A DNA stretch of 20,315 bases from Haplomitrium mnioides (Eukaryota > Marchantiophyta > Haplomitriopsida > Calobryales). The translations under genes were made by a program, and so were the position numbers. Under the pieces are notes generated by a model that saw nothing but the letters and a program-made list of their open reading frames with translations, did not search any database and was not told the origin of the DNA. The DNA lies in contig JBNGIS010035454.1 in NCBI GenBank assembly GCA_049999725.1, forward strand, positions 43,145 through 63,459. Direction: 5' to 3'. Shown here in pieces: positions 1-8,787 of the stretch (positions within the stretch are counted from its first letter, which is position 1; each line of letters begins with the position of its first letter).

Positions 1-172
1 AGAGCATAGTGTGCATCTCAATCAACCCCTTATATATACATTAAGCTAACTGTGCTAACGTAACTGTGCTAAGGTGGCTGCCAAGTTAACCGACAGTTAG
101 AGCTCGTAACTTCAATACTTCAGACACGGGGAGTGGAGCGCTCTGTACTCCTGGCCTTGCTCCGAGCCCGAC
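1..172. other. 3' flank of copy A, no recognised gene
   Basis: This stretch lies beyond the stop codon of copy A exon 3 on the minus strand. It contains two short CTGTGCTAA repeats near 49-73 and a TATATATA run near 31-38. It may be 3' untranslated sequence or the outer end of the element; I see no coding signal. Confidence 0.3.
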
Positions 173-370
173 TCAGCCCTCTGCGCCATCCCTCCTTGGC
201 CACATTTCTGAGGTCGTTCCTTTCTTGCGCCAATTCAAGCCCGACTTCTGATAGAACCGATCAGCCTTGCCTGCTTGACCTCCGAATAGCTCCTTAAACT
301 AGCTGAGCCTTATTTTCTGGTGTTGTGCACTCAGCTGATCAACCCTGAGCCCAAAACGTTGCAACATGCC

Positions 371-924
371 CTAGAAAACACAAAAATTTGAAAAAACCGT
401 CAAACGCATGGCTGACACCTTGTAAAAAAAACGATAAAAAAATTAGACTAAAACAATAAGAAAAACTTTGAGTACAAGATAAGGAGAGACTAAGTTTCTA
501 TGCGTGCATTGCCTCTCGAGTTCATGCTCGTAGAGACTCTCGAGTCCATACGCGCATAAACTCGAGAGTCCAAGTGCGAATGGACAAGAGAGTCCTTGTG
601 AGCATGGACTCTAGAGTCCTTGTGAGCATGGACTCTAGAGTCCATGCACGTATGGTCTCTCGATTCCTTGTAGGCAGAGACTCACGAGTCACTGCGAGCA
701 TGGACTCTCGAGAACCCATATGCGCATAGACTCTTAAGTCCAGTCGCTCAAAGACTCGAGAGTCCATGCGCGCTTGGACTCTCGACAGTCAAGGACGAAC
801 AAGAACCCTCAAGTTCTTGTGTGCTTGGACTCTCAAGAGTCCATTCGCGCATGCACTCTCAAACTTTGAGAGGAAAATTGAAATAAAAATAAGTATTAGA
901 ATAGAAAAAAGAAAAGACACTTAC
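371..924 (-). other. Intron 2 of copy A
   Basis: Bounded on the minus strand by GTAAGT at 924-919 and a T-rich tract ending in TTTTCTAG at 371. Exons on both sides are in phase 0, which supports the model. The intron is mostly filled by the 24-base palindromic array at 499-866; the rest is A/T-rich. Confidence 0.5.
499..866. repeat. 24-base palindromic tandem array (TCTCGAGA/TCTAGA spacer)
   Basis: About fourteen degenerate units of about 24 bases. Each joins a core like CCATGCGCGCATGG to a second palindrome, GGACTCTCGAGAGTCC or GGACTCTAGAGTCC; for example two adjacent units at about 610-657 share GACTCTAGAGTCC. Cores vary at CpG positions (TGTGAGCATG, TGCACGTATG). Because 24 is a multiple of three and units are near-palindromic, the array is open on the minus strand as an eight-residue repeat (TLESMLTR), which I take as by-product rather than a gene. 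Confidence 0.85.
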
Positions 925-2167
925 CAATAATTTCTCAAAACTTGAATCAAACGATGACGTCTTGGACTTTTTGGTGTGGATGGGACACTCCATCCTCGCT
1001 TCCTCCTATGTTTTGCAATACACCTTCGAGAAAAAAGACTTGACCATCACAGCCAAAACCTTATGTCTCTCTAATTTCCAAGATATCTATTTGATCAAAA
1101 GCTCTCCAACTTCAACACATTTCAAAATTGAGATTTTAATTTCATCTAGAAGACCCTAAAGGGACTTCCAAGGCGTCCACTTCATGTCCTTCATTCACAA
1201 GGAACCTTTGGCCTTTGGCTTCTAGCCCTTCACGATGTTCTTTCCCTACATTGAAAAATGCTCTATTGCAAATCCCAAAGCTCACCACTTTGAAATGCAA
1301 GCTGGAACCAATTGTCTTGAGAAGTGATTATCTTCTCAAGGGTTGACTTCAGCTTAATCTTCAGAGTCTCTAGCACTAGTTCTCTTTTCAATTTCTCGGA
1401 TGACATTATCCCACCTTCAACAAGCGTCTGATGCTAATATTCGACCTTCTAAATTGAGATTATTTCCAACCTATGTTGTTGGTCATAATTGTCATCTATT
1501 GCAAAAATATGGGCCTCTGTTGGTGTTAAGCCCACATAAACATAACAATTGCAGAGCGACAACATTGGATTCTTTGCTCCATATTTGGTGATGAAAAGTT
1601 GCCTTGCGACAACACTGTGATTTCCTTCTACAATCTCGTATAGATACTTGTTAGGGTTCCTCATATCAAACTCTGACTTATCCTTTAACCCGCACTTTGG
1701 GTCAATGACAACAAAGTCTTCATTCAACCTCCTAATCTAGAATAGCCCCCAGTTGTCCATTCCAGGTTTCGAAAGGTTCAAATTCTCTAGGGAAATTGTA
1801 ATGGTTTCCTCTTAGACTCTGCACCGCTGGATTGCAGACTCTCAAATTTTATTTTTATCCTCTTCAGACACTGAAAGGTTTGCAACCCCTTTTACGATTA
1901 CCTTTTTAATCTTGATGTTGGAGCCTGCACATGCTGTGGCTCTACTTTCTCCTCTGAAATACTCTGAGTTGAACACGAAAGGGCTGTAGAAGATGTCCTC
2001 CTCAATAATTGGAGTTGGAATAGGCTTCTTCTTTGGGACGGCTTGGTTCTTCTTTTTTGGAGCCTTGACTAGCTCCATTGCCTTTCTCTTCTTGGTAGTT
2101 GATGGTCCTGTTGAAACACCAAACTCAATACATAACCTACTAAGATGACGAGTAGACGGGTAGAGTC

Positions 2168-2267
2168 NNNNNNNNNNNNNNNNNNNNNNNNNNNNNNNNN
2201 NNNNNNNNNNNNNNNNNNNNNNNNNNNNNNNNNNNNNNNNNNNNNNNNNNNNNNNNNNNNNNNNNNN
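2168..2267. other. Assembly gap of exactly 100 N
   Basis: One hundred consecutive N bases, the conventional size for a gap of unknown length. It interrupts the 5' part of exon 2 of copy A, so reading frames that cross it carry no information there. Confidence 0.98.
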
Positions 2268-2820
2268 ATAAAAACCAAACACGACATTTGTTGTTAAGCA
2301 TTTTGAAAACTAACAATGATTGCAAAAATTTGTAAAGTTCATAAAAACATTCAAATTTTATCAAAAACCTTTTGATGTAGAACTCTTAAATGTTGGCACA
2401 AGAGGATTAATAAAGCAAAATTGTGAAAAATGCTGATGAAGCCTATCCGTACATGGACAACTGAGGCCCAAGTACAGCCATGCATAGTTTGAAGGATCCA
2501 TGCGTGTAGGAAGAGCTGTAGCTAACTCGAGCTTGAAAAACTGAAGACTATGCGCGCATGGACAACTGAAGCGAGCACGAACTACTAAGTAATTGGAAGC
2601 AAGGAATGTAGAAGGTCATCTAAGAAGAAATAGAAAATGAAAAAAGGAAAGTAAACTTCCATTGCAGCATAGATTTCATTGCTAATTTTAATAAAAAACC
2701 AACACGTTTCAATCAAAAACCATTTTGTACAGCAAATTGAATTGTGATGAACAGACTTAAATTGGAAAGGGAGTGCAATAAGATTGAAACTTGAGCAAAC
2801 AAAATTTTGTAAAGAAAATA
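2268..2820 (-). other. Probable remains of intron 1 of copy A
   Basis: A/T-rich sequence with no open frame of note. It holds a degenerate set of the palindromic units at 2441-2572, matching the array position in intron 1 of copy B. The first exon seen in copy B (11834-12180) has no recognisable match here, so copy A appears 5'-truncated before the methyltransferase relic begins. Confidence 0.35.
2441..2572. repeat. Degenerate palindromic units (ACAACTGA spacer)
   Basis: Four or five decayed units, including CCTATCCGTACATGGACAAC, GGATCCATGCGTGTAGG and GACTATGCGCGCATGGACAA. The recurring tail GGACAACTGA sets this set apart from the other arrays. Spacing is irregular. Confidence 0.55.
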
Positions 2821-2821
2821 C

Positions 2822-2827
2822 TTTATT
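2822..2827 (-). terminator. Candidate polyadenylation signal AATAAA
   Basis: AATAAA on the minus strand, about 17 bases beyond the stop codon of the methyltransferase relic. Position fits a 3' end; the hexamer alone is weak evidence in A/T-rich DNA. Confidence 0.35.
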
Positions 2828-2843
2828 GTGTACAAAAATTACA

Positions 2844-3766
2844 TCACTTTGATGCTACAGCTCTATTCTCTTTAGGAGGAATTATCTCATCTAAATTAAC
2901 TTCTTGAGAAGCTTCAGCATCTGTAGGTGCAAGAGAGTCTCTATGAGACTTTCCAGTCTCAGAAATGGCAACAAAATCACCAGTAGCACCTGCAGTACCA
3001 AGAGGAATAGGTTTCTTGTGATATGCATACACTATCTGCGATTTGGTCACGTCACATAGCAAAGAAACCATCGTCAAAACTCTCTGAGGAGTGTAGATAG
3101 ACTGATGTCTATCATATTCCACAGTGATACAATTTTGCATCAGCTTCAAAGCACAAACAAGGCTTGTGTCGGACCTAGATGAAAAATCTAAGATCCAATC
3201 TTGCTCTATTGGTAAATGGTCGATAAAAAACTTATAAAGAGCCTAGGGTTTTTAATAAACATTCAGAGAGCATCATCTCCTAGGTGATTTAGTTTAGCCA
3301 ATACTATATGACAACTAAACACACTCCACATAATTTGCCAAGGGCGACCAATGGCATCATCAGATGTTGTGGTCGATGGCACAACAAACCTCCAAAAGAG
3401 CATCCTCAATGATGCCAATTTGCAAAGAATGTACTATTACAAAAGACCAAAAATCTGAAGTCGTGATTCCGCAAAAGAGGAAATCATATAAAAAATATCA
3501 TCTCTAGAAAAAGGTTCAGATTCGTCGTGCTTGTATTCCTTAATGTTGTAACTGTAAGGAATATCTGCAATGGTCAAAGTGAAACATCTTGGTTTCACAA
3601 ATTCCTTCAACTGACAAGCATTGGCCTCTCCGTGGACTTGGTAATATGCCACATTGAGTCTATCAACAAAGGATAGTAAGTCATCGTCTTTGTCTCTTAG
3701 AACTCCATCAAATGGAAGGGCATCATCATCAATTTATTGCCTTGATTTCCACTCTTTAGCTTTCTG
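2844..3766 (-). pseudogene. Decayed beta-class DNA amino-methyltransferase (N6_N4_Mtase type)
   Basis: Minus-strand coding relic of roughly 300 residues, broken by stops and at least one frameshift. The first block (3652-3437) holds the catalytic motif IV as LTIADIPYSYN (ADIPY at 3568-3554; family form DPPY or SPPY). Next comes a helix-rich stretch with SLQIGIIEDALLE. The last block has the AdoMet-binding motif I as WILDFSSRSDTSLVCALKL (3197-3141), followed by QNCITVEYDRHQSIY. Family form is LDpFaGsGTtlvAA...gR..igiE.d..y. Motif IV before motif I is the order of beta-class enzymes that make N4-methylcytosine or N6-methyladenine. The glycine loop is lost (GSG became RSD), so it is inactive. 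The start is unclear; a CAG acceptor after a T-rich tract at 3764 suggests an upstream exon. An AATAAA lies just after the stop. Same strand as copy A downstream. Confidence 0.6.
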
Positions 3767-4141
3767 GCAATGAAGCAGAAAAGTAAGAGGGTAGGAAACA
3801 AGTGTTGGGACCAAGTCTTGATCTTTTGGGGCTTCTTTGACCCCCAATATTTTTCTCCCTTTTGCAGCTACCGTCAATTTTTTGACAAGCTACCATTTAA
3901 ATGTTTTGTCCTCCTCCACACAGCAAAAAACGGAAAATAAATAAAAGGAGACAACAAAAAAATGTTTACACTTTAGAGAGTGTTAGGTCACAAGCAAGGC
4001 AATTGAAGAAGCTTCTAGAAGAGTTTTGTTGGAGCACAAGGAGGAGCACATTAATCAATGAACAACAAAATGGCGTCTCTTAGCTATAAGAAAGTGCTAT
4101 TCTCATATGTCGGAGCATAACATAGAAAGTAATTGAGTACA
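3767..4141. other. Gap between the methyltransferase relic and the next reading frame
   Basis: The minus strand next to 3766 is pyrimidine-rich and may be intron. On the plus strand a 60-codon frame (3901-4083) encodes a basic stretch (SKKRKINKRRQQK) and a helical RSQARQLKKLLEE segment. I do not recognise it and cannot tell chance from a scrap of gene. Confidence 0.3.
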
Positions 4142-4492
4142 ATGGAGGCGAACAAAGTTGTGTTGAAAGTATTAGAAACATGCAACATCAAGGATCCGAG
4201 GGTAATTGATGGAGCAGATTTGTTTTCAATTCTTAGGTTGAGTTCATTGAAGGATGGAGAAGAGCTTGCTAGAGGTTAAAAATATTTTGAATTGTATGGA
4301 TCTATAAGGGAAAATATGGCCACTGCAATTGGTAAGAAAACCCTAAAATTGGAGAATGTTAAGGCCATAATGGAGGTGGCGAAAAAATTTGTAGTTCAAG
4401 GGAGGAGTGGAAGATTGTCTTTCTATCTTAGTACACCTCTTATGGCTAAGACCTCTATTTGTAAGGAGAGAAAATTTGTTCATTTCCCGTGA
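4142..4492 (+). pseudogene. Unrecognised reading frame with one internal stop
   Basis: From ATG at 4142 one frame runs 116 codons to TGA at 4490, interrupted only by TAA at 4277-4279. The protein starts MEANKVVLKVLETCNIKD and later reads ELYGSIRENMATAIGKKTL and EVAKKFVVQG. It looks like soluble helical protein with normal residue composition, unlike a chance frame. I do not recognise the family. It lies on the plus strand at the head of a series of host-gene fragments, so it may be another captured piece. Nothing shows expression. Confidence 0.4.
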
Positions 4493-4819
4493 TCAGCCTG
4501 GCTGCAAGAAGGCACAACAACCTTTCTTTTCTTTATCTTTGTAACGACTCTGGCCAGTCGAGGAAAAAAAGATAAAACAAGGGAGAAAAAGCAATATGGA
4601 AGAGCGGAGCTGATATCAAGGGCTTCTTCCTCCATTCTTTGAGTGCACTTCTGTCGAGCCCAAGGGGGAGTTCTATTACAAGCCTTGGTTTTCTTGCGAT
4701 TCTTACAGCATTATTAGTATTATTTTCTTTGACCCAAATTATCGGCAGTAGTGGAATGGGTTTGTTGTCTTGAGCTGCGATCGAAGGCAATGGGGTTGCA
4801 GACCCTTTCAGCTACGAAT
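4493..4819. other. Stretch without recognised gene
   Basis: Mixed-composition DNA between the unknown frame and the nuclear-pore fragment. I see no domain or repeat. Some of it, such as GAGTGCACTTCTGTCGAGCC near 4640, is more G/C-rich than its surroundings and could be further gene scrap. Confidence 0.25.
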
Positions 4820-5743
4820 GGTGAGCTCAATAAAAGAGCGTGGGGGCAGGTTGAAACCTTCCGTCAACTCCTCCTGGAGCGGACTGATGAACTTTGAGAC
4901 TGATGGAGGAGGGTGTACCACGTGAAGGAAGAGGAGGCAACACTGAAGAAGGCTGATGAAAAGATAATGACTGTATTGGGTGGTAAGCGAGGTGATAAAT
5001 TTCAGCAATCGTCTGGGGAGCTTGATGTTGAGTATAAGCGGGTCGCTGCTGCCAATGAAGAAGCATTGAAGCAGTTGGAAGCAGCTCACAGTCGCTATCG
5101 AGCTGATGTTGAACAAGTAAAGGATGCTGCAGAATCAGAACTGAAAAGGCTGCAGAAAAAGATATCTTCCTTAGAGACAGAATTGATAGAAAGAGATGCA
5201 TCATTATCAGCCATAATAGGAGAGAAAGACGCAGCACTACGAAAAGCTTTGAAAGACATTTCAACACTCCAAGAATCCCTCTTATCATCTCATGCTGCAC
5301 TGGAGGACTCTGAAGCTCGAATTCAATCTCTAAAGCAAGAAGTTGAAAAATATCATCACCAATGGCGGGGTGCGTAGAATAACTATGAGAGGCAAGTTCT
5401 CCTCCAAACATATACTATACGAGAACTATCAACAGCATCAGACAAAGCTGCAAAGCTGGAGCAGGAGCAAGGGACTTTACAAAAAAAGGCAGAAACTACA
5501 CAAGCACTACTGGCATCATCAGAAGTTTTGTGGGAGATGGGGAAGTCTTCTTATGAAGCTGCAAGGATCAATGCTAAGAAGAAAGTGAAGGAGCTTGAAG
5601 AACATAACCAATTGTTATTTGATGGTCTAGAAGCAATGCACATAACAGCTGCAAAGCATGTCCACAAAGCATCAGGAGATGCCTCTGAGAAGCGTATTTC
5701 TGAAAGTCAAGGGGAATCTGATTTACAAAGTGGTATTCAGTAT
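4820..5743 (+). pseudogene. NUA: Fragment of nuclear-pore basket protein TPR/NUA
   Basis: Long coiled-coil block in one frame. The part from about 5020 matches my memory of the middle of plant NUA (TPR/Mlp family, nuclear-basket scaffold for mRNA export and SUMO protease tethering): EYKRVAAANEEALKQLEAAH, then NNYERQVLLQTYTIRELSTA, then KELEEHNQLLFDGLEAMH and SDLQSGIQYL. Order and spacing fit the family. Only one in-frame stop (TAG 5375-5377) breaks about 280 codons; two more (TGA 4895 and 4901) lie in the less certain upstream part (ATNGELNKRAWGQVETFRQL). No intron is visible, so this is either one exon or a spliced copy. Similarity ends near 5743, where family members continue with YLRR-like sequence, and UPF1-like sequence follows within about 20 bases. 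It covers only a small part of a protein of roughly 2000 residues. Confidence 0.72.
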
Positions 5744-5755
5744 TTGCTAATGCAA

Positions 5756-5966
5756 GTTTTGAGTAGTCAGCGGTGGAATAACGCCAATGTCATTTTTAGT
5801 TAAGGCTTGAACAAAACAAATGGCATATTTTGTCTTCCCAAAGGAAGACAATGAACTTCGGTTGGTACCTGGAGATGAATTGTGGCTTTGCTGTCCTGGA
5901 GATGGAACACATTATGCTTGGAATTTTGTGGGTCATGTGATCAAGTTGACAGCGCAAGAGGAGGTC
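5756..5966 (+). pseudogene. UPF1: Fragment of UPF1 RNA helicase (region before the ATPase core)
   Basis: The frame at 5820 reads MAYFVFPKEDNELRLVPGDE and then VGHVIKLTAQEEV. This is nearly the plant UPF1 sequence ahead of the first helicase motifs (the beta-barrel 1B region that regulates the nonsense-mediated decay helicase). Just upstream GLNK, normally joined to this segment, sits one base out of frame (about 5801-5815), so there is an indel. After TAQEEV the frame continues to TGA at 6060 with unrelated sequence (YYFLTKEGRVLPWFKLGCLE), so homology ends near 5966. No helicase motif is present. The join to the TPR/NUA block within about 20 bases marks a chimera of two unlinked housekeeping genes. 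Confidence 0.72.
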
Positions 5967-6437
5967 TACTATTTTCTTACAAAGGAAGGCAGGGTGCTAC
6001 CATGGTTCAAGCTTGGTTGCTTGGAGAAGGATTCTGATTCCATGACTTGCACATTGTTTTGAGGATAAGAAACAAAGAAGATCGTGCCATGATCACAGGT
6101 TGTTTACTGTGGTTGACATTGTTTGGCGGAGATGCGTGGTGCAGATGGTAGCTAATTCAGATGTGACGGTAATCCCTTGAATGCATTCCGGCGGTTGTGC
6201 TACATCAAGATGAGTTTGGAAGAAGGAAAATTGCGCTGATGGTGCAAGGTTTCTCTATGTGGTGATTGCATTTTTTGTCCATCCTGGTCTATGGTTTGTG
6301 AAGGAAGGCTCTGGGAGATGGCATTGATCAATAGCTGGTCGACCTTCTATTAGTCAGCAGGATAAATTTCTAAATGCGAGGGCCAGCGAGCTGCCAGGCT
6401 CAACTTTGGTGGCCAGTTATTGCTGAAATAGTTTTTA
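5967..6437. other. Unassigned stretch between UPF1 and PPR fragments
   Basis: The frame running on from the UPF1 piece stays open to 6062 but matches nothing I recognise. The rest has mixed base composition and short open stretches on both strands. It may hold other captured scraps too short to name. Confidence 0.3.
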
Positions 6438-6756
6438 ATGACGCAAGAGGATGTGAAGCCAAACCCGGTTACCTTTGTATTTGTACTGAATGATTGTGCA
6501 AGTATAATGGCTCTAGAAGAAGGTAGCGCTATCGACATGCATCTTATTCAAAGTGTTGTGCGACTAATGTATATGTGGGTAATACGCTGGTGGACATGCA
6601 TGCAAAATGTAGAAGTGTAGAGAATGCAGAAAAGTATTTTGCAGAAAATTGGCTTGAAATTTGGTCTCTTGGAGCTCTATGCTTGTTGGTTATGTGAATT
6701 GTGAACAAGCACAGAAGGCACTGGAATTATTTGCATCGATGAAGGTAGAAGGGGTG
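6438..6756 (+). pseudogene. Pentatricopeptide-repeat (PPR, PLS-type) fragment 1
   Basis: Three frames in series spell typical plant PLS-class PPR repeats: VKPNPVTFVFVLNDCASIMA with LEEG, then CATNVYVGNTLVDMHAKCRS with VENAEK, then NLVSWSSMLVGYVNCEQAQK with ALELFASMKVEGV. These proteins act in organelle RNA editing and processing. Frameshifts near 6560 and 6658 and the lack of start, transit peptide or C-terminal domain make it a dead fragment of about 100 residues. Confidence 0.75.
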
Positions 6757-7254
6757 AGTGCAGGGGGCTGCCAAATGTTGTCAAGATACAAATTTCATGA
6801 AGCAGGGGTGCCTTTCATTTGGTAGCACCAAAAGCAAATGGAAGATGGCTAGAGCAGGGCACCAAGGACTTGCTCGAAGAAGAAATGTTGCAGCAAGAAT
6901 TGACTACAACAGAAACTTAAGGGCTGGAGAAACCTTTCCAAAGCAGAGCAGCAAGAACCACTGCTGGAAAATTGCGGTAGCAGGAAGTGCAAGAGAAAAT
7001 TTGCAAGGAAGAGATCTAGAGTAGGATACTGAAAAAGAAATTGATGGCTAGAGAAAATTTTGATGGAGCAAGATTCAATGCTAGGATCAGGGCTGGAAGA
7101 GAAGAAGCTGTAGCAAATCGAAATCACACATGGAGCACAACAAACTTGATAGAGCACAAAGGAAGAACTGCAAAAAACAAAATTGGAGGGAGAGCTCCAG
7201 TACTTTTAAGGCCTCTTTAGATCATGGCAGCAACACACCCTTGGAGCACAGCAA
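6757..7254. other. Purine-rich spacer between PPR fragments
   Basis: Plus strand is rich in A and G with repeated AGAGCA/GAGCAA words. It may be badly decayed PPR sequence, since it lies between two PPR pieces of one orientation, but I cannot read repeats in it. Confidence 0.3.
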
Positions 7255-7469
7255 GTGCCAAAGGCATTGGAACTATTCAAACAAGTGCAAGCAGGAGGAC
7301 TGAAGGCAAACTCTTTGATTTTTGTATCAGCGTTAAAAAGGCTTGTGCATGTGCAATGGCACTGGAAGAAAGGAGGTGTGCCCATTGGCAAGCCATTGAC
7401 AGTGGTTGTGAGTTGTTTGTGTGTGTAGCAAGCAACCTGGTGGTTATGTATGCCAAATGGGAGAGTTGA
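7255..7469 (+). pseudogene. Pentatricopeptide-repeat (PPR, PLS-type) fragment 2
   Basis: KALELFKQVQAGGLKANSLI in one frame passes by a shift in the A-run near 7335 to ACACAMALEERRCAHWQAID with SGCELFVCVASNLVVMYAK. This is again the P-L-S repeat style of plant organelle PPR proteins (family form ALEEG..H, SN.LVDMYAKCG). The segment ends at a stop at 7467. It could come from the same ancestral gene as fragment 1, since strand and spacing are compatible, or be a second capture. Confidence 0.72.
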
Positions 7470-8597
7470 ATAGAGCAGTGCCTTGACAGCTATGCATCAG
7501 AGTCTAGTTGTAGTCTAAGAAAGGGTGATCAAGTAAAACCTGTTTGCACCAGCAAAATGTCTACAGAATATGCAACAAAGAAAAATCTGAAACTTCAAAC
7601 AGGTTTGCAGGTTTTTTGTTCTTGATTCTCGTGGAACCTCTGACCAGCTTGGTGCTTGGATGGGAAGATGGCTTAGTGGAGATTGCAATGACAGAGAAAC
7701 CTAAGAGCAAAGGGCAACTACATGCATAGATGGTGATGATGGAATCAACAGAGTTGTGATGCATGGCACTGGGCAAGAGAAATTGAGAGGGCACAAGGAG
7801 CAAGTTCAGGAAGTTTGCTTATCAGGAAATGGAGCAGCCTTTTCATTCGACCTAGAGACATTTGTTGAGGCAGAGCAGCAACATTAATCGAGACAGAGCA
7901 GCAGCATTTGTCATATCAAAGCAGGAGGTTTTTTGTAAGAACAATTACTTCAGAAGAGTAGAGCTACATGTGTATTGTTTGAAGCAGGGGTGCAGGTTTT
8001 GTAGGAGCAAGTATTCTGTGGGCAAAGAATTGTTTGAGCAAGAGGCCTAGTTCAATCATTCGGTGTTGCAAAGTAGTGCAGCCTGCAGATTTGGAGACTG
8101 AAGGATGTATAGCAATCAGAATGGACTTATTGGGATGGAAGCTCGAAGAAGGTCAAGACAGCAAGCTCTGTTCTTAAATGAGTGGCTGCAGAACCTGATC
8201 TGACATGAGTGGCAGAACACTCAGTTCTAAGATGAGTCAACTATTCTTGTTTTGAAATGAAGTGACATATGCTCTATTCTGAGAAAGCAAACACATCGGG
8301 CCTGATAGGAAGTGACACCAGAAGTTGAAGATCGTGAAGAAGAGGACTGAGATAAGATAAGTTGGAGGGAAAGCTAGTAAATATGGTCGAGAGGAAAGAG
8401 CTGTAGGGTGACATTCACGGGGCAGAAAAGTTGAAGCCTCTATTCTGCATCCAGCAGAGGTAAGACGAAGGTTGGGATTGTGAAGTATTTCTGTTATGGG
8501 AGTGTGTTTGTTGCAGGTCTGGCCAGAAATGGAGATCAGAAAAAAACTAAAGAAGAGAGAGAAATCGGGGCAGGGCTGTATATGTGAGTTTGTTGTA
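7470..8597. other. Long stretch without recognised gene
   Basis: Mixed sequence with many AGAGCA and GCAGG words on the plus strand and open frames on the minus strand that have no protein-like composition. I find no domain, tRNA, or repeat array in it. Its style is like the spacer at 6757-7254, so it may be part of the same transposon body. Confidence 0.3.
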
Positions 8598-8787
8598 GGT
8601 TGCAGGAGATCAGAAATCCAGAAAGGGTGTGTGACCCTTCGTTGTGGAGTTGCCAAACACTAGGCTGCAGGAGATGAGAAATCCAGAAAGGGTGTGTGAC
8701 CCTTCGCTGTGGAGTTGCCAAACACTAGGTTGCAGGATATCAGAAATCCAGAAAGGGTGTTTGACCCTTCGCTGTGGAGTTGCCAAA
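8598..8787 (+). repeat. Three tandem 65-base units
   Basis: Units start at 8598, 8663 and 8728, each beginning GG(T/C)TGCAGGA and carrying ATCCAGAAAGGGTGTGTGAC and GTGGAGTTGCCAAACACTA. They differ at only a few positions, and the last is cut short after TTGCCAAA. Sixty-five is not a multiple of three, so this is not a protein repeat. Confidence 0.92.

Larger units (their letters stand above)
173..2167 (-). pseudogene. Copy A of ParB-like multi-exon gene (5' part lost or in gap)
   Basis: Minus-strand relic read as exon 2 (925-2167, entering the N gap) and exon 3 (173-370). From N to C it shows a basic patch (TTKKRKAMELVKAPKKK), an acidic/Ser linker, a block at 1727-1449 with DPKCGLKDK, YLYEIVEGNHSVVARQL, CYVYVGLTPTEA and IDDNYDQ, then a charged helical C-terminal part near 1250-930. 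The EGNHS..A..L and LTPTEA..AIDDN pattern resembles the ParB/sulfiredoxin-like fold (YEII.GERR..A / L...EA...A..EN); that fold call is inference. Exon 2 ends in a perfect donor (TTG then GTAAGT, intron starting at 924). The acceptor TTTTCTAG gives exon 3 at 370, and both sides are phase 0. Exon 3 reads GMLQRFGLRVDQLSAQHQK and stops at TGA 175-173. In-frame stops (1842, 1739) and broken frames in the C-terminal part show it is dead. It aligns throughout exon 2 with copy B at 9890-10900. Confidence 0.6.

Noticed and set aside
522-767. Minus-strand open frame with eight-residue repeats
   Set aside because: It lies within the 24-base palindromic array and inside a well-bounded intron; the frame is a by-product of the period.
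499-866. CRISPR-like array
   Set aside because: Units abut without unique spacers, are palindromic throughout, and the sequence is plant nuclear DNA.
4808-5411. Two long minus-strand frames opposite the TPR/NUA fragment
   Set aside because: They are shadows of the plus-strand coiled coil, whose family match is clear.
8237-8721. Minus-strand frames with repeated MATPQRRVTHPFWIS
   Set aside because: They are antisense readings of the 65-base tandem units and nearby DNA with no domain pattern.
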